The notes beneath the pieces were generated by a model, which saw only the letters and a program-made list of their open reading frames with translations, ran no database searches and was not told the DNA's origin. Positions 19,701 to 32,167 of a stretch of DNA of 64,000 bases are shown here, piece after piece. Position numbers and translations under genes: made by a program. Within the stretch, counting starts at the first letter, position 1; each line of letters opens with the position of its first letter. The DNA comes from Epiperipatus broadwayi (taxonomy: Eukaryota; Onychophora; Udeonychophora; Euonychophora; Peripatidae), in contig JAQFVV010000022.1 of the NCBI GenBank assembly GCA_028023455.1, positions 12,282,596-12,346,595 on the forward strand, in the 5' to 3' direction.

Positions 19701-20389
19701 AAATTTTTTTAAGAACATTCAATACTGATATTAGATGGTGGAAATAGTCCAATATGTAAATACAGGCAAGATTTGTTATTCAAATTAATGGCTGATACAA
19801 ATGCAGGTGGTTTAGTTTTATGCATAAACAAGTTTTCATTGTTGTAAAGAAATAGAGAACTTTGTAGTGATATATAAAATGTTTTGATCAGATCATACAA
19901 CATTTTACAATTATTATGGGACTCTTTAAGAATAAAATTAATAAAGGATTGAAAGGTAAAAGTGCTATTGATGAATTTGGTCATCAAGACTTAACAGAAT
20001 TGAACTATAATTTGACTAAGACAAATTGTTATATGAACAGAAAATATATTTTTTTAAATTAACAATGATTGTAAGACATTCAACTGTGAATATTGATTAC
20101 TAATACACAATTAAAGAAACAAAACTATTTTATCATTTTTGAGATTGAACCCCTAAGAAAAAATAAATCTTAATCTGATTGAATTAAGAAAATCACTATT
20201 AAACAGCTAATATTTTTAACTTTCAGAAACATTCTAATAACCTTCGATTAGAACTTTGTTAATAGTTTTAAAATATTGTCAGGATCTGAAGATAACTTAG
20301 ACTTAGAAATTTGATGTTAAAATTTTCTACGATCCATTGATTATTAAGGTTTATAATGAGTGGTTATACCGCATCGAGTCCTACAGGTT
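19701..20389. other. Non-coding stretch
   Basis: No supported gene. The part at about 20170-20300 resembles the reverse complement of 50340-50520 (shared TAATAGTGATTTTCTTAAT), so it may be a diverged inverted duplicate. Confidence 0.4.
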
Positions 20390-20581
20390 CGCATTTTCTA
20401 TAATACAACTTGTTCAAATCGTTCTTTAAGTAGACCTGAATTTGAAGAGTTTTTAAAAAAAAAAAAAAAATTAATAAAAAAAAAAAAAAAAATTATTAAA
20501 AAAAATAATCTTTTAGTTAAAAAAGCCCCCCTTTGGGCCCCTTTTCCCCCTCCCACCGCATTTTCTATAATACAACTTGTT
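20390..20581. repeat. 25-bp direct repeat around a homopolymer-rich insert
   Basis: Positions 20390-20414 and 20557-20581 are identical over 25 bases. Between them lie long A-runs (20456-20512) and a staircase of G, C and T homopolymers (20521-20555). It could be a long target duplication around an A-rich insertion, or a local assembly error. Confidence 0.6.
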
Positions 20582-21171
20582 TGTTGTGCTACAGAATGCA
20601 GGCTGCTATGTCGCATCACAGTACAGCATGTATATTGCATAGCAGCAAATACATTTTCTGAATCCGCACAATTTATAAAATAATTACGGCTTGATGGGAG
20701 AGTTTGTATTTGAATTGTATTGAAATGTTGTTTTCATTGGAATTTTTTTATTTAAAACTATTGAAATGTTCAGATTTTTTAAAACAATAATTATAAGACT
20801 TTTTACAATGTACTGTATTGAACTTTTATTTGTGAAAATATTAAATATCTATGTTTTTACTGAGTTGCAATTAGGTAATGTGTCAAGTAATGTACTGTTA
20901 GTAACATTCCACGAGACAAAGAATATTCTTGCCTCTGTATATTTTTGAAGTAAAAAAGAGCAGTACGAAAAAAATATCCAGTAATAAAAGTCCAAATATA
21001 CAGTTTTTTTTTGTAAATTTAATAAAAAGCAAATATTATAAACATGTTTAATAAGTAAAGAAGACATTTGTATGTGTTTGTCGTTGTTTAAAAAAGTTTG
21101 AGTTTCTTTCTTCTGTCCGAGTATGGTTACGATTTTGAATTTTTTTATTTTAGCAGTACAAACAAACAGAA
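20582..21171. other. Non-coding stretch
   Basis: Short frames only; nothing recognised. Confidence 0.4.
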
Positions 21172-21285
21172 CACTAACCCTAAAACTAACCCTAACCCTA
21201 AAACAAACCCTAAACTAACCCTAAAACTAACCCTAAACCTATCTCTAAACTAAACCTAAAACTAACCCTAAATCTAACCGTAACA
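21172..21285 (-). repeat. Interstitial telomere-like repeat
   Basis: Degenerate CTAACC and CTAAAA(C) units, including two perfect adjacent CTAACC copies. They are the C-rich strand of TTAGGG, so the G-rich strand is minus. Units alternate between 6 and 7-8 bases, so this is an old or variant array. Confidence 0.7.
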
Positions 21286-21744
21286 ACTTTTACTTTTATT
21301 ACGATTATTATTTTTTAGCTAAACAACAACAAAAAAAGCTGTAACACAAGTAAAAAAATATCCGATAGAAAATTGATAAAAAAAAAGCCGTAACACAATT
21401 TAAAAAGTATACGAATCAAATTGTAATTTGTTGATTTTATTTTACATTTATTATTATCATTTAAATTGTATACGTTAATAAAAAATAATATTTAAAAAAG
21501 ACGATTTTGTTTTGTTTTTATTTTCGCATTACAAAAAAGCACAGAAAAATTATTAAAATCAACGGCTCGTGAATGTTCATATTTTATAGTTTTAGCGTGA
21601 AAACGGCGCCATTCAATGGCATCTTTATCTATAATACAAGCACCTATCAAAGAAATATATAAAAGAGAACAAAAAAATAAAAATAAAAAATGAAATGAAA
21701 TTATTTAAAAAAAGGACTACACCATGAAATGTGTTGAATTTTCC

Positions 21745-21850
21745 AATGATAATAATAATAATGATGATGATAATGATAATAGTAGTAATAGTGGTAATAG
21801 TGGTGGTGGTGGTAGTAGTAGTAGTAATGATGATGATGATGATGATGATC
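21745..21850. repeat. Trinucleotide-rich array
   Basis: Mixed AAT, GAT, AGT and GGT units. The Ile/Thr-run frame on the minus strand is a by-product of the repeat. Confidence 0.85.
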
Positions 21851-21885
21851 ATGAAATTATAAGTATTCCCTACAATTGTTACATC

Positions 21886-22480
21886 TTCTAAATTGCCATT
21901 TATTTTAAATGAAGAGGTGACACATGTGATTGAATCTACAAAGAAAAAAAAAGCTCCAGAAAAAGATGGAATTATTACCGATATTTTAAAAGAAGCAATT
22001 GGAAGACTAAGACAGAAGTTACAGATCCTATCAATCTTCTATCATTTCTAAAATTTAACAATATATTAATGCATTTACAGAATTTTAATCAACCTATAGA
22101 GTGCTGGATTTGAAAATGATTTTAGTATTGGAGTTTATATCAAAGTGTTGAGAGAAGTTTTTGAAAGGTGCGATGAAATAGTTACCATTAACACAGCCTT
22201 TGATTTTATAAGTATTTCTACAGTGATTAAGGCTTTCGATCATCAAGATCGGAAATATTGTCATATTCTGAAGAATATTTATAAAAATTTCAATAGCAGT
22301 GATTATAAAAAGATTAAAATTGAGAAATATTAAAATTGAGAAGATGTGTATTCCAAGATTACCCCATATCACCCAAATGTTTTACAGCAGTTTTAATAAA
22401 AGTGTTTATTGGATTAAAATAGAATGTTGCTAGAAAGTATTCCAGTCTTCTGTAAAAAGATGGTGTGAGTATAAAACTTA
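21886..22480 (+). pseudogene. RTE-like LINE reverse transcriptase remnant
   Basis: The first fragment reads LNEEVTHVIESTKKKKAPEK followed by DGIITDILKEAI. This is the N-terminal RT block of RTE-type elements (EEV...LKNGKAPGxDGI). After a stop near 22051 a second fragment (22145-22333) has NTAFDFIS, VIKAFDHQ and YCHILKNIYKNF, corresponding to motif A and the block after it (xxKAFD...LKNIY). Out-of-frame codons after it resemble the QGDxISPKLF region (PISPKCFTAVL). The YxDD motif is not found. It is an old, heavily frameshifted relic, possibly of the same family as 59.4 kb. Confidence 0.6.
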
Positions 22481-22499
22481 TCAATCCTCAACTATTTTT

Positions 22500-24775
22500 T
22501 TCTGCCGTTTGCAACATATGGTTCTTGTCATTGAAATACTTTTCAAATGCTGCATGACAAATGTTGTTGAAATTTTATCTACTACATTTAGACAGATCAG
22601 CATCCCACTGTAACACCAATATAATCCACATTTATTGCTGTATCTTTCGAGAATGACAGAGGCTTTTGGAACTGTTCGTCATTAGTACAACAGACATAGT
22701 AATGGGAATGAGTGGAGGAATACTGCCAGTATTGCAGATGCAAGTCTAATATCTAAAATAACTTTAAATATGATGATGGGTTCCAGTCTACTAAGATGCT
22801 CTTCTTTCAAAAGCAAACAATTTGTAAATGCCAGAACCAAAGCACAGGGATGATTTTTAACTTCTGGCACGTCTTAATAATACTAATGAATTAGCTCCAC
22901 ATCTTTATTCTATGCAAGAAATTACTTTTAAAACATACTATAACAATCTAAAACCAAAAAAACCCCATAATATATCATATACACTAACTAAATTAACTTA
23001 TAAAGATTTTATATACATAACTATATACATATGCTAAAATAAAGAAGCATCATGGGGAAAAAATTATGATTACCCCGGGGGGGGGGATCCTAACGATGAA
23101 TCTTATCAAATGATATTATTGTTTAAAATTAATTATTACAGCATTTTTATCTCTATAGGTAATAAAGAGACGTAATAAATAACGTTATATACTCATCTAT
23201 AATTGAACAATTTCGACTAATGAACCAAACGATATTAATAAACATTTCAATTCCTTTTTATTTAGTAGATTGCTTAGCCACTGCAAAGTATCCATTGATT
23301 GAGCAAACTAGTTAAGTAAAAGATGTTGAAATGTTCTTCAAGAGCGTTTGGTTGTTGAGTCAAAATAGCAATTAATATATAATGATGAATAAATTAACAC
23401 TGTATTTGTTATATCACAAACACGCCCGCACATACATTTTTCTGCACACGTATTAATTTTAATAAAAACATTTTTATTAATTAAACGCTTTTAAAAAAAA
23501 GTAATTAAGCGCTTTAATGATAATATTAATCATTAATTAGATTTTATTCACGAAACCCATCTTTGACACCATCCATTTTAAATAAATGTTTAGTTTATTA
23601 CTAATCAGTTGCTAGACTAGAACAGGAATTAACAAATTTTTTAACACGAAGTGCTATATTGATTATACCTCCCCCCCCCCCAATTAAAAAGCCAGAAGGA
23701 AAGGTCTCTTCTGCCTCCTCCACATTAAAGAGATGAAAAATATTCATAAAAAGTATAAATTTCTGAATGGCCGTGGATATATTTGAGCATTTATTTCAGT
23801 AATAGAACATAATAGAATCGGTATAAATCTTAATAAAATCAATATTGTCTTAAAAATAGATTTAAAAAAAAAATTGCTTTGACAGTGCGCATAGTTACTA
23901 TTCAGTAATAGGGCTGAATTAACGTTGTAATGCGCATTTTCCCTTTCTTTGAGTCATCAAAATATTTATCTACAAATCACAAGAAGAAATAAAAAATGTC
24001 CTTGTGTTTATCATGATGAAAAAACCCACCAGACTGGAATCAAAGAACCACATTTGGTTCGCGAGTCACTTGTTGACGACTTTATGTGCTAGTTTTTAAC
24101 ATAACCATTGTTAGCCCAGATATAAATTTTAGGTTTCATTAAAAATTAATAGTATCTGGAGTTTTATTTAGGATACATACACACATGGTGTCATTAAGCT
24201 ACTTCATTTCTCCTTTTTCAATGTCTATTATCCTTTTCGAATATATCTAAAACTCTTTTTTCCACGCATTTTTACGACAAATACAAATGTGTGTAGAGAT
24301 ATAAATAAACTTGAAAAACATTTGACTTATAATAAAATATACTTTCAAGCTTTTATAAAATTACAAGCAGGATTTCATACTTTGTTGCATATTCTTAATT
24401 AATGTTATAATGACTAAACAAAAACTTGCCTATAATTTGAAATAAACGCTTACAAATTATTGAGGATAGGAAATTTGAATAATTAGTATAAGACTTTAGA
24501 AACTCATGAGTAGTACGCCATTGAATTATTATTGTTAATAATAAATTTAAGGTGAGTCTAAAATTTTAAATTCATTAATATATAGGAAAGCATATTTTCT
24601 AAATATAAATGAACAAAACCAAAGGGGGGGGGGAATCTATTTTTGTAATATGGAAATGTTTTTTTTAATACAAAAATTTAATTTAGTATTTTTTCACTTA
24701 GTATTTTTTCAAAGTGAGATTATAGTTTCATCTAAGTTTAGCGAGAGGGGAGGAGAATCATTTCATCACTGTCTG
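22500..24775. other. Non-coding, AT-rich with homopolymers
   Basis: G-runs near 23077 and 24626 and a C-run near 23671 are the only distinct items. Part of 22500-22870 may be further RT debris, but no motif supports it. Confidence 0.45.
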
Positions 24776-24880
24776 TTTTTTCTTTTCCATGTATCATAGC
24801 ATCGACCGGCAAGCAAACCCGCTAACTTGGGACACCTGATTGTAAGCCAGCTATACTGACCACTCAACCACCAATGCTTC
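24776..24880 (-). mobile_element. tRNA-derived SINE
   Basis: On the minus strand it reads GGTGGTTGAGTGGTCAGTAT (box A region, about 24853-24872) and GCGGGTTTGCTTGCC (box B region, about 24808-24822), with an A-rich tail. It is close to the SINE at 2267-2402. Homology to the 50.86-kb duplicate starts at its right-hand edge. Confidence 0.7.
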
Positions 24881-24883
24881 CAA

Positions 24884-27800
24884 TATTTGTTTTTATTTTG
24901 TAATAAAGAACGTGTTAATTTTTGACATTAATTGTCTAATTATCTTTTTTATAATTTCACATATTCCAACAGTATTTCATTTGATAATAGGCGAACCTCC
25001 CAATTCTTGTGATTTACTTTCGATTTAAAGAGATCTGCAGTTATAGATCGCTAAATAAAAGGTCAGAGTACACCATCAAGAAATTTCTAGCACCCTCCAT
25101 CCTTGGTTACCAACTGCTGCCTTGCTTGGTGACTTTGGAAATAAAATTATAATTTAGTTTTCTCAGAAGAGATTTTAAATATTCATTTAAATAAAGATTA
25201 TTGATTCATACATTAATCCTGTATTAAAAAATAAATTAACTGATATTCCCATTAAAAATTATGAAGGGAGTAACATAGAAACCAAGCAGTTTCTTAATCT
25301 TAAACTAAAAAGTGAAAAAAATCAATAAACTTGCGATAACAGTCAACAACCAAGACAAGACCTTAGGGAATGGACTTCAGATAAGTTCCTTTAAGACCAT
25401 TAATAAGAACAATAGAGTCGTCTTTCAATTAATAGAAAACTTCTTTCTGCATCCATACATATATTCTTGTGCATAGATAAATGGTGAGAGATTTACAGTT
25501 CCTAGGGATTATAACTACCAGGATAGTATACTGTATAAAGAAATATAACAAGTCAAAAAGACACACATATCTATCAACTTAACATCATCAATATTTTTAA
25601 TAAGAAAATACAATTAACATTGCAATTATATATTAATAAATGACTATAAGCCTTAATCCTATCACTTAGATTTGTATAATCAAGTGAACATTCAGGGTTA
25701 TTTAATTCTGAGACTGATCAATGCTGCATCAAGTTTACCTTTTCTAGCATTTGTGAGACTTCACCTCCCCATTAATAATTTGGGTTGCTTTTTATTTTTT
25801 AACCCATTGCACTTATATCTGGGATAACAGTTTTGTGCTGTGATGCAAATTACATTCTAGAAGTAATGGTTGTGCCTAATTAATGTTCTTATAAATGTTA
25901 CCTTTTTGCCACTAAGCATTATTTACATTAGTGTTAATATATATATAATCAAATATATTTCTATAATTTGTCAGAAAGAATTATAATTAGATTATTGCCC
26001 ATACATAATTACTACATATGTTTTCTGCACTTGATTACAAAGAAATTGCTAGTTATAAAATGCAAATGAAATGTAAAATATCACTTTGTACTTAGGGATA
26101 CAAAATTTTAAGTCAGAAATAAGATTTGCTACTTTAAACAATATAACACTTGTAAGTAAAAGAAAAGATCAGAATGACAAAATATGTGTCTGATTATATA
26201 ACTATTAGAATCACTCCTTTCTCCTTAATTGGAAATGTTCACAGGATATTAAGAGTTCTAATGAGATTTTCCCTGTGTAGTTTTTTAGAGATAGGCTATA
26301 ATATAATCAGCCATGCAATCAATTAAAAACTAAAATTAAGTTTTGAATTAAGTTGGTGGAAATAATAAAATTGCTTGGAAAAGGGATATTACTTTAAATA
26401 ATTTATTAAATAATACAAGGGAAATTTTTGACAGAAAGTCTATTCCCTTGTTTTTGTAATGAGGTTTATAAACGGTCAGATTAGATTAAGATTAAATGAA
26501 AGAATAAAATACATAAAAGCAGGGTTAGAAAAAAATATATCTGTTCTGCTTTATATATCCTTGAAAAAGATAGCGGCCACTATTAGTTTTAATAATGCTA
26601 TGGTTGCCTTCTTTGAAAGAATGAAATAAAAAGAATTAACCAATCTTTATCATTAAAAATTTATAATTTTGAGCTAACTAATTTGATTAAATGTTCTTTT
26701 AATATTAATGGTAAGTGGAGTATACGTAGAATTATGGGTAATATTTAGTATAAATTTATTGTTTTCTTTTCAATATTTAAACTTGAGAAGTCTGCTTGTA
26801 GCAGAGAAACCATTGGTTGTATGTTAGAGTTGTTGTTTTTTTTTTGGCTAATCTGCTTTAGTGGTGAATTTGGGGTATTTTTGATATATAAATGTATGCA
26901 CACACGCACATGTGTAATCAATTTCTGCGTTAATGGGGGTTGTAATATAATGGAAATAAGAAAAAAAAGTTACCGATGAAAGCCAAAAGTTGGAATATAC
27001 TTTTAAGTAATATTAAAAATCTAAAATGCTAGTAAACACATTGTTTTGAAGTGATGCACTTCCAGTATATCATTTATCAATGTGAAAAAATGGATTAGAC
27101 ATTCAAAAATAACCAATCCTTAATAATGAAATAATGATTGAAATTATATATACATATATGGTAAAATTGCAAAATACTTTTTTAAAGAACACATTGAAGA
27201 GCAATGATTATTCTAATATGTGATAGTTGGTGAGAAATGACAGAAGTAATAAAGAATTTAAGTAGTTTTATGGATCAAAGATCATATTCGTTGTCCTTTA
27301 GGACATGCTGCAATACAGAAATTACACTCATTACATAGGTTATGTTTTTAACTTAATAATTATTTTGATTACAAAATTTAAAGACGATGTAACCGTTTAA
27401 TTAGTATTTGGACGTGAGGATTAGAATCAACATAGCTTTTGATGTCAATCGTTGGGAGCCTAGTGGTTAGCATAGCTACCTTCCAAGGGCTGGCCGGGTT
27501 CGCTTCCGGTCAGTGCATTTGACATATTAAAAAAACAGCCTTTTGTCTAAAATATCTGAAATAATAATAAACTTTGGTTTCTTACTAGAAAAGTAACGTC
27601 TATCGTCATATTTTCTTTCATTAATTATCATTACGATTACCAAAAAAGACTGTAGTGAAGTCACTGTGTAATTATTACCAGACAAAGATAAAAGAGAATG
27701 CAGCTCAAGATGTTAATTAAATAAAATGTGAACTAAAAAAAGTACAATAAAAACAATTTGATTTAATACTAAAATGAAGGTTTTTCTTAATCATGATTAA

Positions 27801-28665
27801 GTATATAAGACTGGAATCTAAATAAAAGATAAAACCAAGAGAAAAGCATAAAAAGAAACGAACAAAATTTAGAAACAAAACAGAAAAAGATAGTGAAAAA
27901 TGGCGATAAAAAATAGTTTAAGGTAAAAAAAATTCCTAAGAAAACAATTTCTAATGATTTTTATACAAGCAAGCTTCCAATATTCAATGAAATCAAAATT
28001 CCCAAAATTATATTCCAGTTCTAATGACTAAATTGATACAAAGCATTATAATTACATAATATTAACACTTTTACTAAGTAGCTTTCATTCTCTTTTCAAA
28101 GTCAATCCCTGAAGTAATCATTCAATCCTTTAGCATAATTATTATAATGCCCTGTGCAGTTAAGTGCAGTGATAGATAGTTAGATGTTGGAATGTGGCAT
28201 TCTAGGTTTGATTCTCATGCTGGAATTTCCAGATATCATCTGCTTATGAACTCTACATGTTGTTTTAGCATAGTTATAGAGTGTCCCACTTGGGGAATGT
28301 AACGTTCGAATTTCTTATGAAGTCTTGAGCAAATATATTTATTATATTATTAGAATAATAACGTTGTGGTTTAAAAATGTTAATAATATTATATAATTAC
28401 ATTTAAAATTATATTAATAATTCATTTTTTTTATTTTTAGATTTAGAAAATAAATAATTGAATACTTCTTCAGTCTATTTTGTTGGTTGTCCGGTACTCA
28501 TCCGGCAAATGTACTATTTAACGGATTCCGGTTACGAAGTAGAGCCACTAAAATTTACTGATCATTTTAATTCATAAACAGAACATTCATATAAAGTAAT
28601 TTTTCTATTTATTAGTCCATTCGATTAAAAAAGAAAGAAAACTAAGTTTCATTTTTGTAATCATG
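24884..28665 (+). repeat. Segmental duplication D1, copy 1
   Basis: Collinear with 50857-57947 and clearly similar throughout (for example TTACCAACTGCTGCCTTG, GGACATGCTGCAATAC and GGTTGTCCGGTACTCATCC in both). No gene is visible. It contains a SINE (27440-27536) missing from copy 2, and lacks the 3.3-kb insert present in copy 2. Confidence 0.85.
27434..27545 (+). mobile_element. tRNA-derived SINE, empty in the duplicate
   Basis: Box A TAGTGGTTAGCAT (27461-27473) and box B GGGTTCGCTTCC (27496-27507) stand at tRNA spacing and are followed by a short A-run. The body (about 27442-27536) is flanked by AGCTTTTG and AGCCTTTTG. The homologous place near 56805 (AGCTTTTAGTCTAAATTA) has no insert, so it arrived after the duplication. 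Confidence 0.8.
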
Positions 28666-28867
28666 TCTATTTATTATTTAACAATTATTTTTAGAAAGGT
28701 TTTATTATGTTGACTAATGAAGTCTTTTTTAGGAGAGGAACAAACGAAAGTGTCCGCTCACCACAAACTTATAATATAAAATTGTTAATTTTGAAAAGAA
28801 ATTGTTTGGTTCAAAAATTATAATAATTCGTGAAAATTGGATTTTTTTTAAATCAGAAAGTGTAATA

Positions 28868-28978
28868 AATATGTGATGTGATGTGATGTATTGTGGCTTC
28901 ACCTTAAGCGAAGTCAAAAATATTTCAACAATTATGCCCAGATAAACCTGTTAGCCACTTTATTTTCCATTCCCCATC
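28868..28978 (+). repeat. Dispersed 100-bp repeat, copy 2
   Basis: Matches 4858-4965, including GTGATGTGATGTATT and CCCAGATAAACCTGTTAGCC. It lies just beyond the end of duplication D1. Confidence 0.65.
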
Positions 28979-28979
28979 T

Positions 28980-31900
28980 GGCAGATAAAATCTAAATCTG
29001 TTATATAGTATATCTACTGTATCTGTATCGAAACCACAAAGTCACTCTAGCTTGCCAACATGTCACCTTGCACCAGGCTGGTATTTTATTTTTAGATTTA
29101 TGGATTAATATTGTAACAGTCAAAACACGTGTATCTCATTAACATATTGCAGAATTCGACCACCACACAGAACAGCAGCACCATCGAGTAGCGAAGCCAC
29201 CGTTAATACTGAGTTCGAACATAGTTTATCAGTTCCACAATACAATCTACGGAATAACGCCTCTGATGCGACATAAGTAAACACCTCTTTAGGCACGGTG
29301 GTCAGGGAGATGCACGAGATTCATGGGTTTTGTTTCCGAGTTGGCCAACAATCAAACGAATATTAATTAATATATATAATCGAGGAAATGTCTATAATGG
29401 GCATCGAATAAATGAAAACTTAACTACAGACGTATATTTAGAATTATTTATTTACGTATTTAATAAAAGAAAACATTATTAATGTGATTAATCATATTTT
29501 AAATTCAAAGTCTCAACAGCTAATTGATAATATTATATATATAAAAATACATTTATTTATATGAAGGCGTAATCTAGCTACCTAGGGTTCTCGAGTGAGT
29601 ATTTCTAATGCGTGCTGTAAGGAATTTATACTTTGCACTGCAAGAGTCATCAGTAACGGCGGACATACATTTATTTAATAAAATATTTATTTTACGACAA
29701 AGGGCAAACATTTATTTGAGAGTATATGACGAAGATAATGCCGAGGCGGAGTGATAGAGAGAATAATAAACTAAATAAAAGAACACGTGGTACGCTTTAG
29801 AAGGGCGATGTAAAATGGCAGCGCTGAAACTGCAATGCCGTGAATAAGTTGTAAGGGTTTCGGGTTGGTCTCTGCCGCGACCCGAAGAGGTAAGGTGTCA
29901 CATGAGCATAACCAGGGACAAGCGGTCCGTGTCGCAATTTGCCAGCTGGCTGCGTGATGGTCGTCAAGCCCTACGGGAACATTATCATGTCCGCTTGTGT
30001 AGGACGACTGGGGTTAATTCAACCCTAGAGAATCCGGAGTATTCACGGCGTGGAATAAGCCATCGGGGCTTCAAAACGTAACACATGTATAATATCTAAA
30101 AGATTGTGGTAATATTTAACTAGATTTCAAACTCAGCCCAACATTATCACCGTTGACTGAAAGAAAATTGGTGACTCTCAAGGAAATGAAATTTACATAA
30201 TTATTCATTAACATTTAATAATAAAAAAATATCTAAAAAGGGAATTATTACAGCGAGTATGCCAGCTATTATGGAGGAGTAGACCCTGCATTACAATAAC
30301 TGATTCTTTGAATGCGTGTCGATTTATATGAAATTTAAGTTATTTATAAAAGCAAATATTAATGATAATTCGACACGCATTCACTGTTCAAGCGATTATG
30401 GATTTAGCTTTAAAACTAAGATAATTATGAGAAGGTAATATTTCAATGATAATTATAAATGAAATGTAGATTTAAGAAATACACACCTAAGAAGTGATAG
30501 AGGGAGGGTAAGCTAGATTATGCGAGAAATTTACAGATTACATGAATTCTCAAATTTTAGTTTCTCAAAATTACAATTTTAACATTTAGAAGTTATACAA
30601 ATAATAGGAGATGAGCTATAGCTTATTATTACTAGAGTACTCTATAATTTGGAATACACACACACAGGTACCTGTTTTATAAGATGTTTTCGTCCATTGG
30701 TTTAATAGCAGATTGTTCGTAATTAGAAGTTTTCTTTCTTGTCCTGGGCATGTTGTTTTATTGATTTTTTTAACAGCAGCGGCTTTCTTGTTTATTTCAG
30801 GCAGCAGATCATTTTGGTGTTTTTACGATGGGCAAGGTGAAGCTCGGCATATAGTGGGCCATCTCCCGGTGGAGAATAATTTCGGTGCTTACTCGGTCAT
30901 ACCTTGCAGTATTAATTTATTTAAGATATTTTAGACGCTCCACTCGAGAGCAAAGCTAAAATTCAAGTGAAAGTCTCCAGCAAGTCTAAGATGGCCTCCT
31001 TTTTCTTATCTTGATCTTTTAAATTTTCTGTTGAGATATTTTTAGGTTTTATTTATCTTGCCCTCAGGATAATCAATGCTCTGCTGGTTTTAATTAGAAA
31101 GAAATTTGCTGTGCTATTGTTTGTTTTTCTTTACATTCGTTAATTACATTCTTTTGGAATTTTGCTATAATTAATTTATTATCTATCACTGACCGATGCT
31201 TTTAAATTTCCAAAGACAAAGGGGAATAAAATTATTTTAACTTTAATTAATTAATACATCAGATTTTGTTAGAATTATTATTTAACGAAATTTAAATTAG
31301 CAACAAATACGAACTTTATAAAATTCAAAATAACTGATTAATATTACACAAAATTTATTTAACTACAAGAAATCTATATTATATTATTTTATCCGTATTT
31401 ATTGCCTTTAATTTGAGATCGAAATGTGTGCGTGTTTATGTTGAATTCTACATATATTTATACATTTTTAATATTGTTACACACACAACTCGATACCAAA
31501 AAGTTTAAATTTGGGTGGGATAGACCGGTCAGTGAGAGACGACAGAAAAAAGGTGAAACTTGAGATTCGAATACGAATCTCACTGTTTCAATATATTGTA
31601 TTAATATATGTATATATCAAAATGAATAAATGATGAAAGAGATAAATATAAAAGTATGTATGACGAATAATTAAAAATGGCCAGAATTATGAAGAAAGGC
31701 GTTGATCTTTATGAACTCCTCAAAAGACATGTATACTGCATGAAAGCAATAATAGTAAAAAATTATATATATATAAAAAACTTCCAGCGAGTGGTTAGTA
31801 AACTATGAAAAAAGAGAATGATATCATCTTTATCAGTGTGATATCTGTACATTAATACCATTTAATTACAGTGTAAATTATATGATGTCAGAATTTAAAT

Positions 31901-32163
31901 ACTAACATACAGATCTCTTATAACTATTAAATAAATTAATGCTTACATACAGTCAAAGGTTAACTAATCGATGATATCATTCTATTCTATATAGATTTTA
32001 TTGACGGCCCACTATTACTTTAGCAGTTACTTCCTGGATGTAGTTTCTTACTCTCTTTTATATATGACTATTATATAAATAAATAGATAAAATTACACTC
32101 CAACATTTAGACTATTTTTTAATATAGTCTTTTTCAAGGAACACTAAATAATACAAAATAAAT
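28980..32163. other. Unassigned stretch with two GC-richer islands
   Basis: About 29740-30080 and 30690-31010 are richer in G+C than the surroundings. The second holds a 73-residue frame (30713-30934) with a hydrophobic start, but no known domain. No splice structure or repeat partner in the window supports a gene. These may be LTR or promoter remnants. Confidence 0.35.
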
Positions 32164-32167
32164 ATAC

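Noticed and set aside
20360-20683. 107-residue frame with a poly-Lys centre, and the reverse frame at 20398-20640
   Set aside because: Made by the A-run and the duplicated 25-mer; no conserved domain.
30713-30934. 73-residue frame with a signal-peptide-like start
   Set aside because: No family match, no splice or transcript evidence; composition alone is not enough to call a gene.
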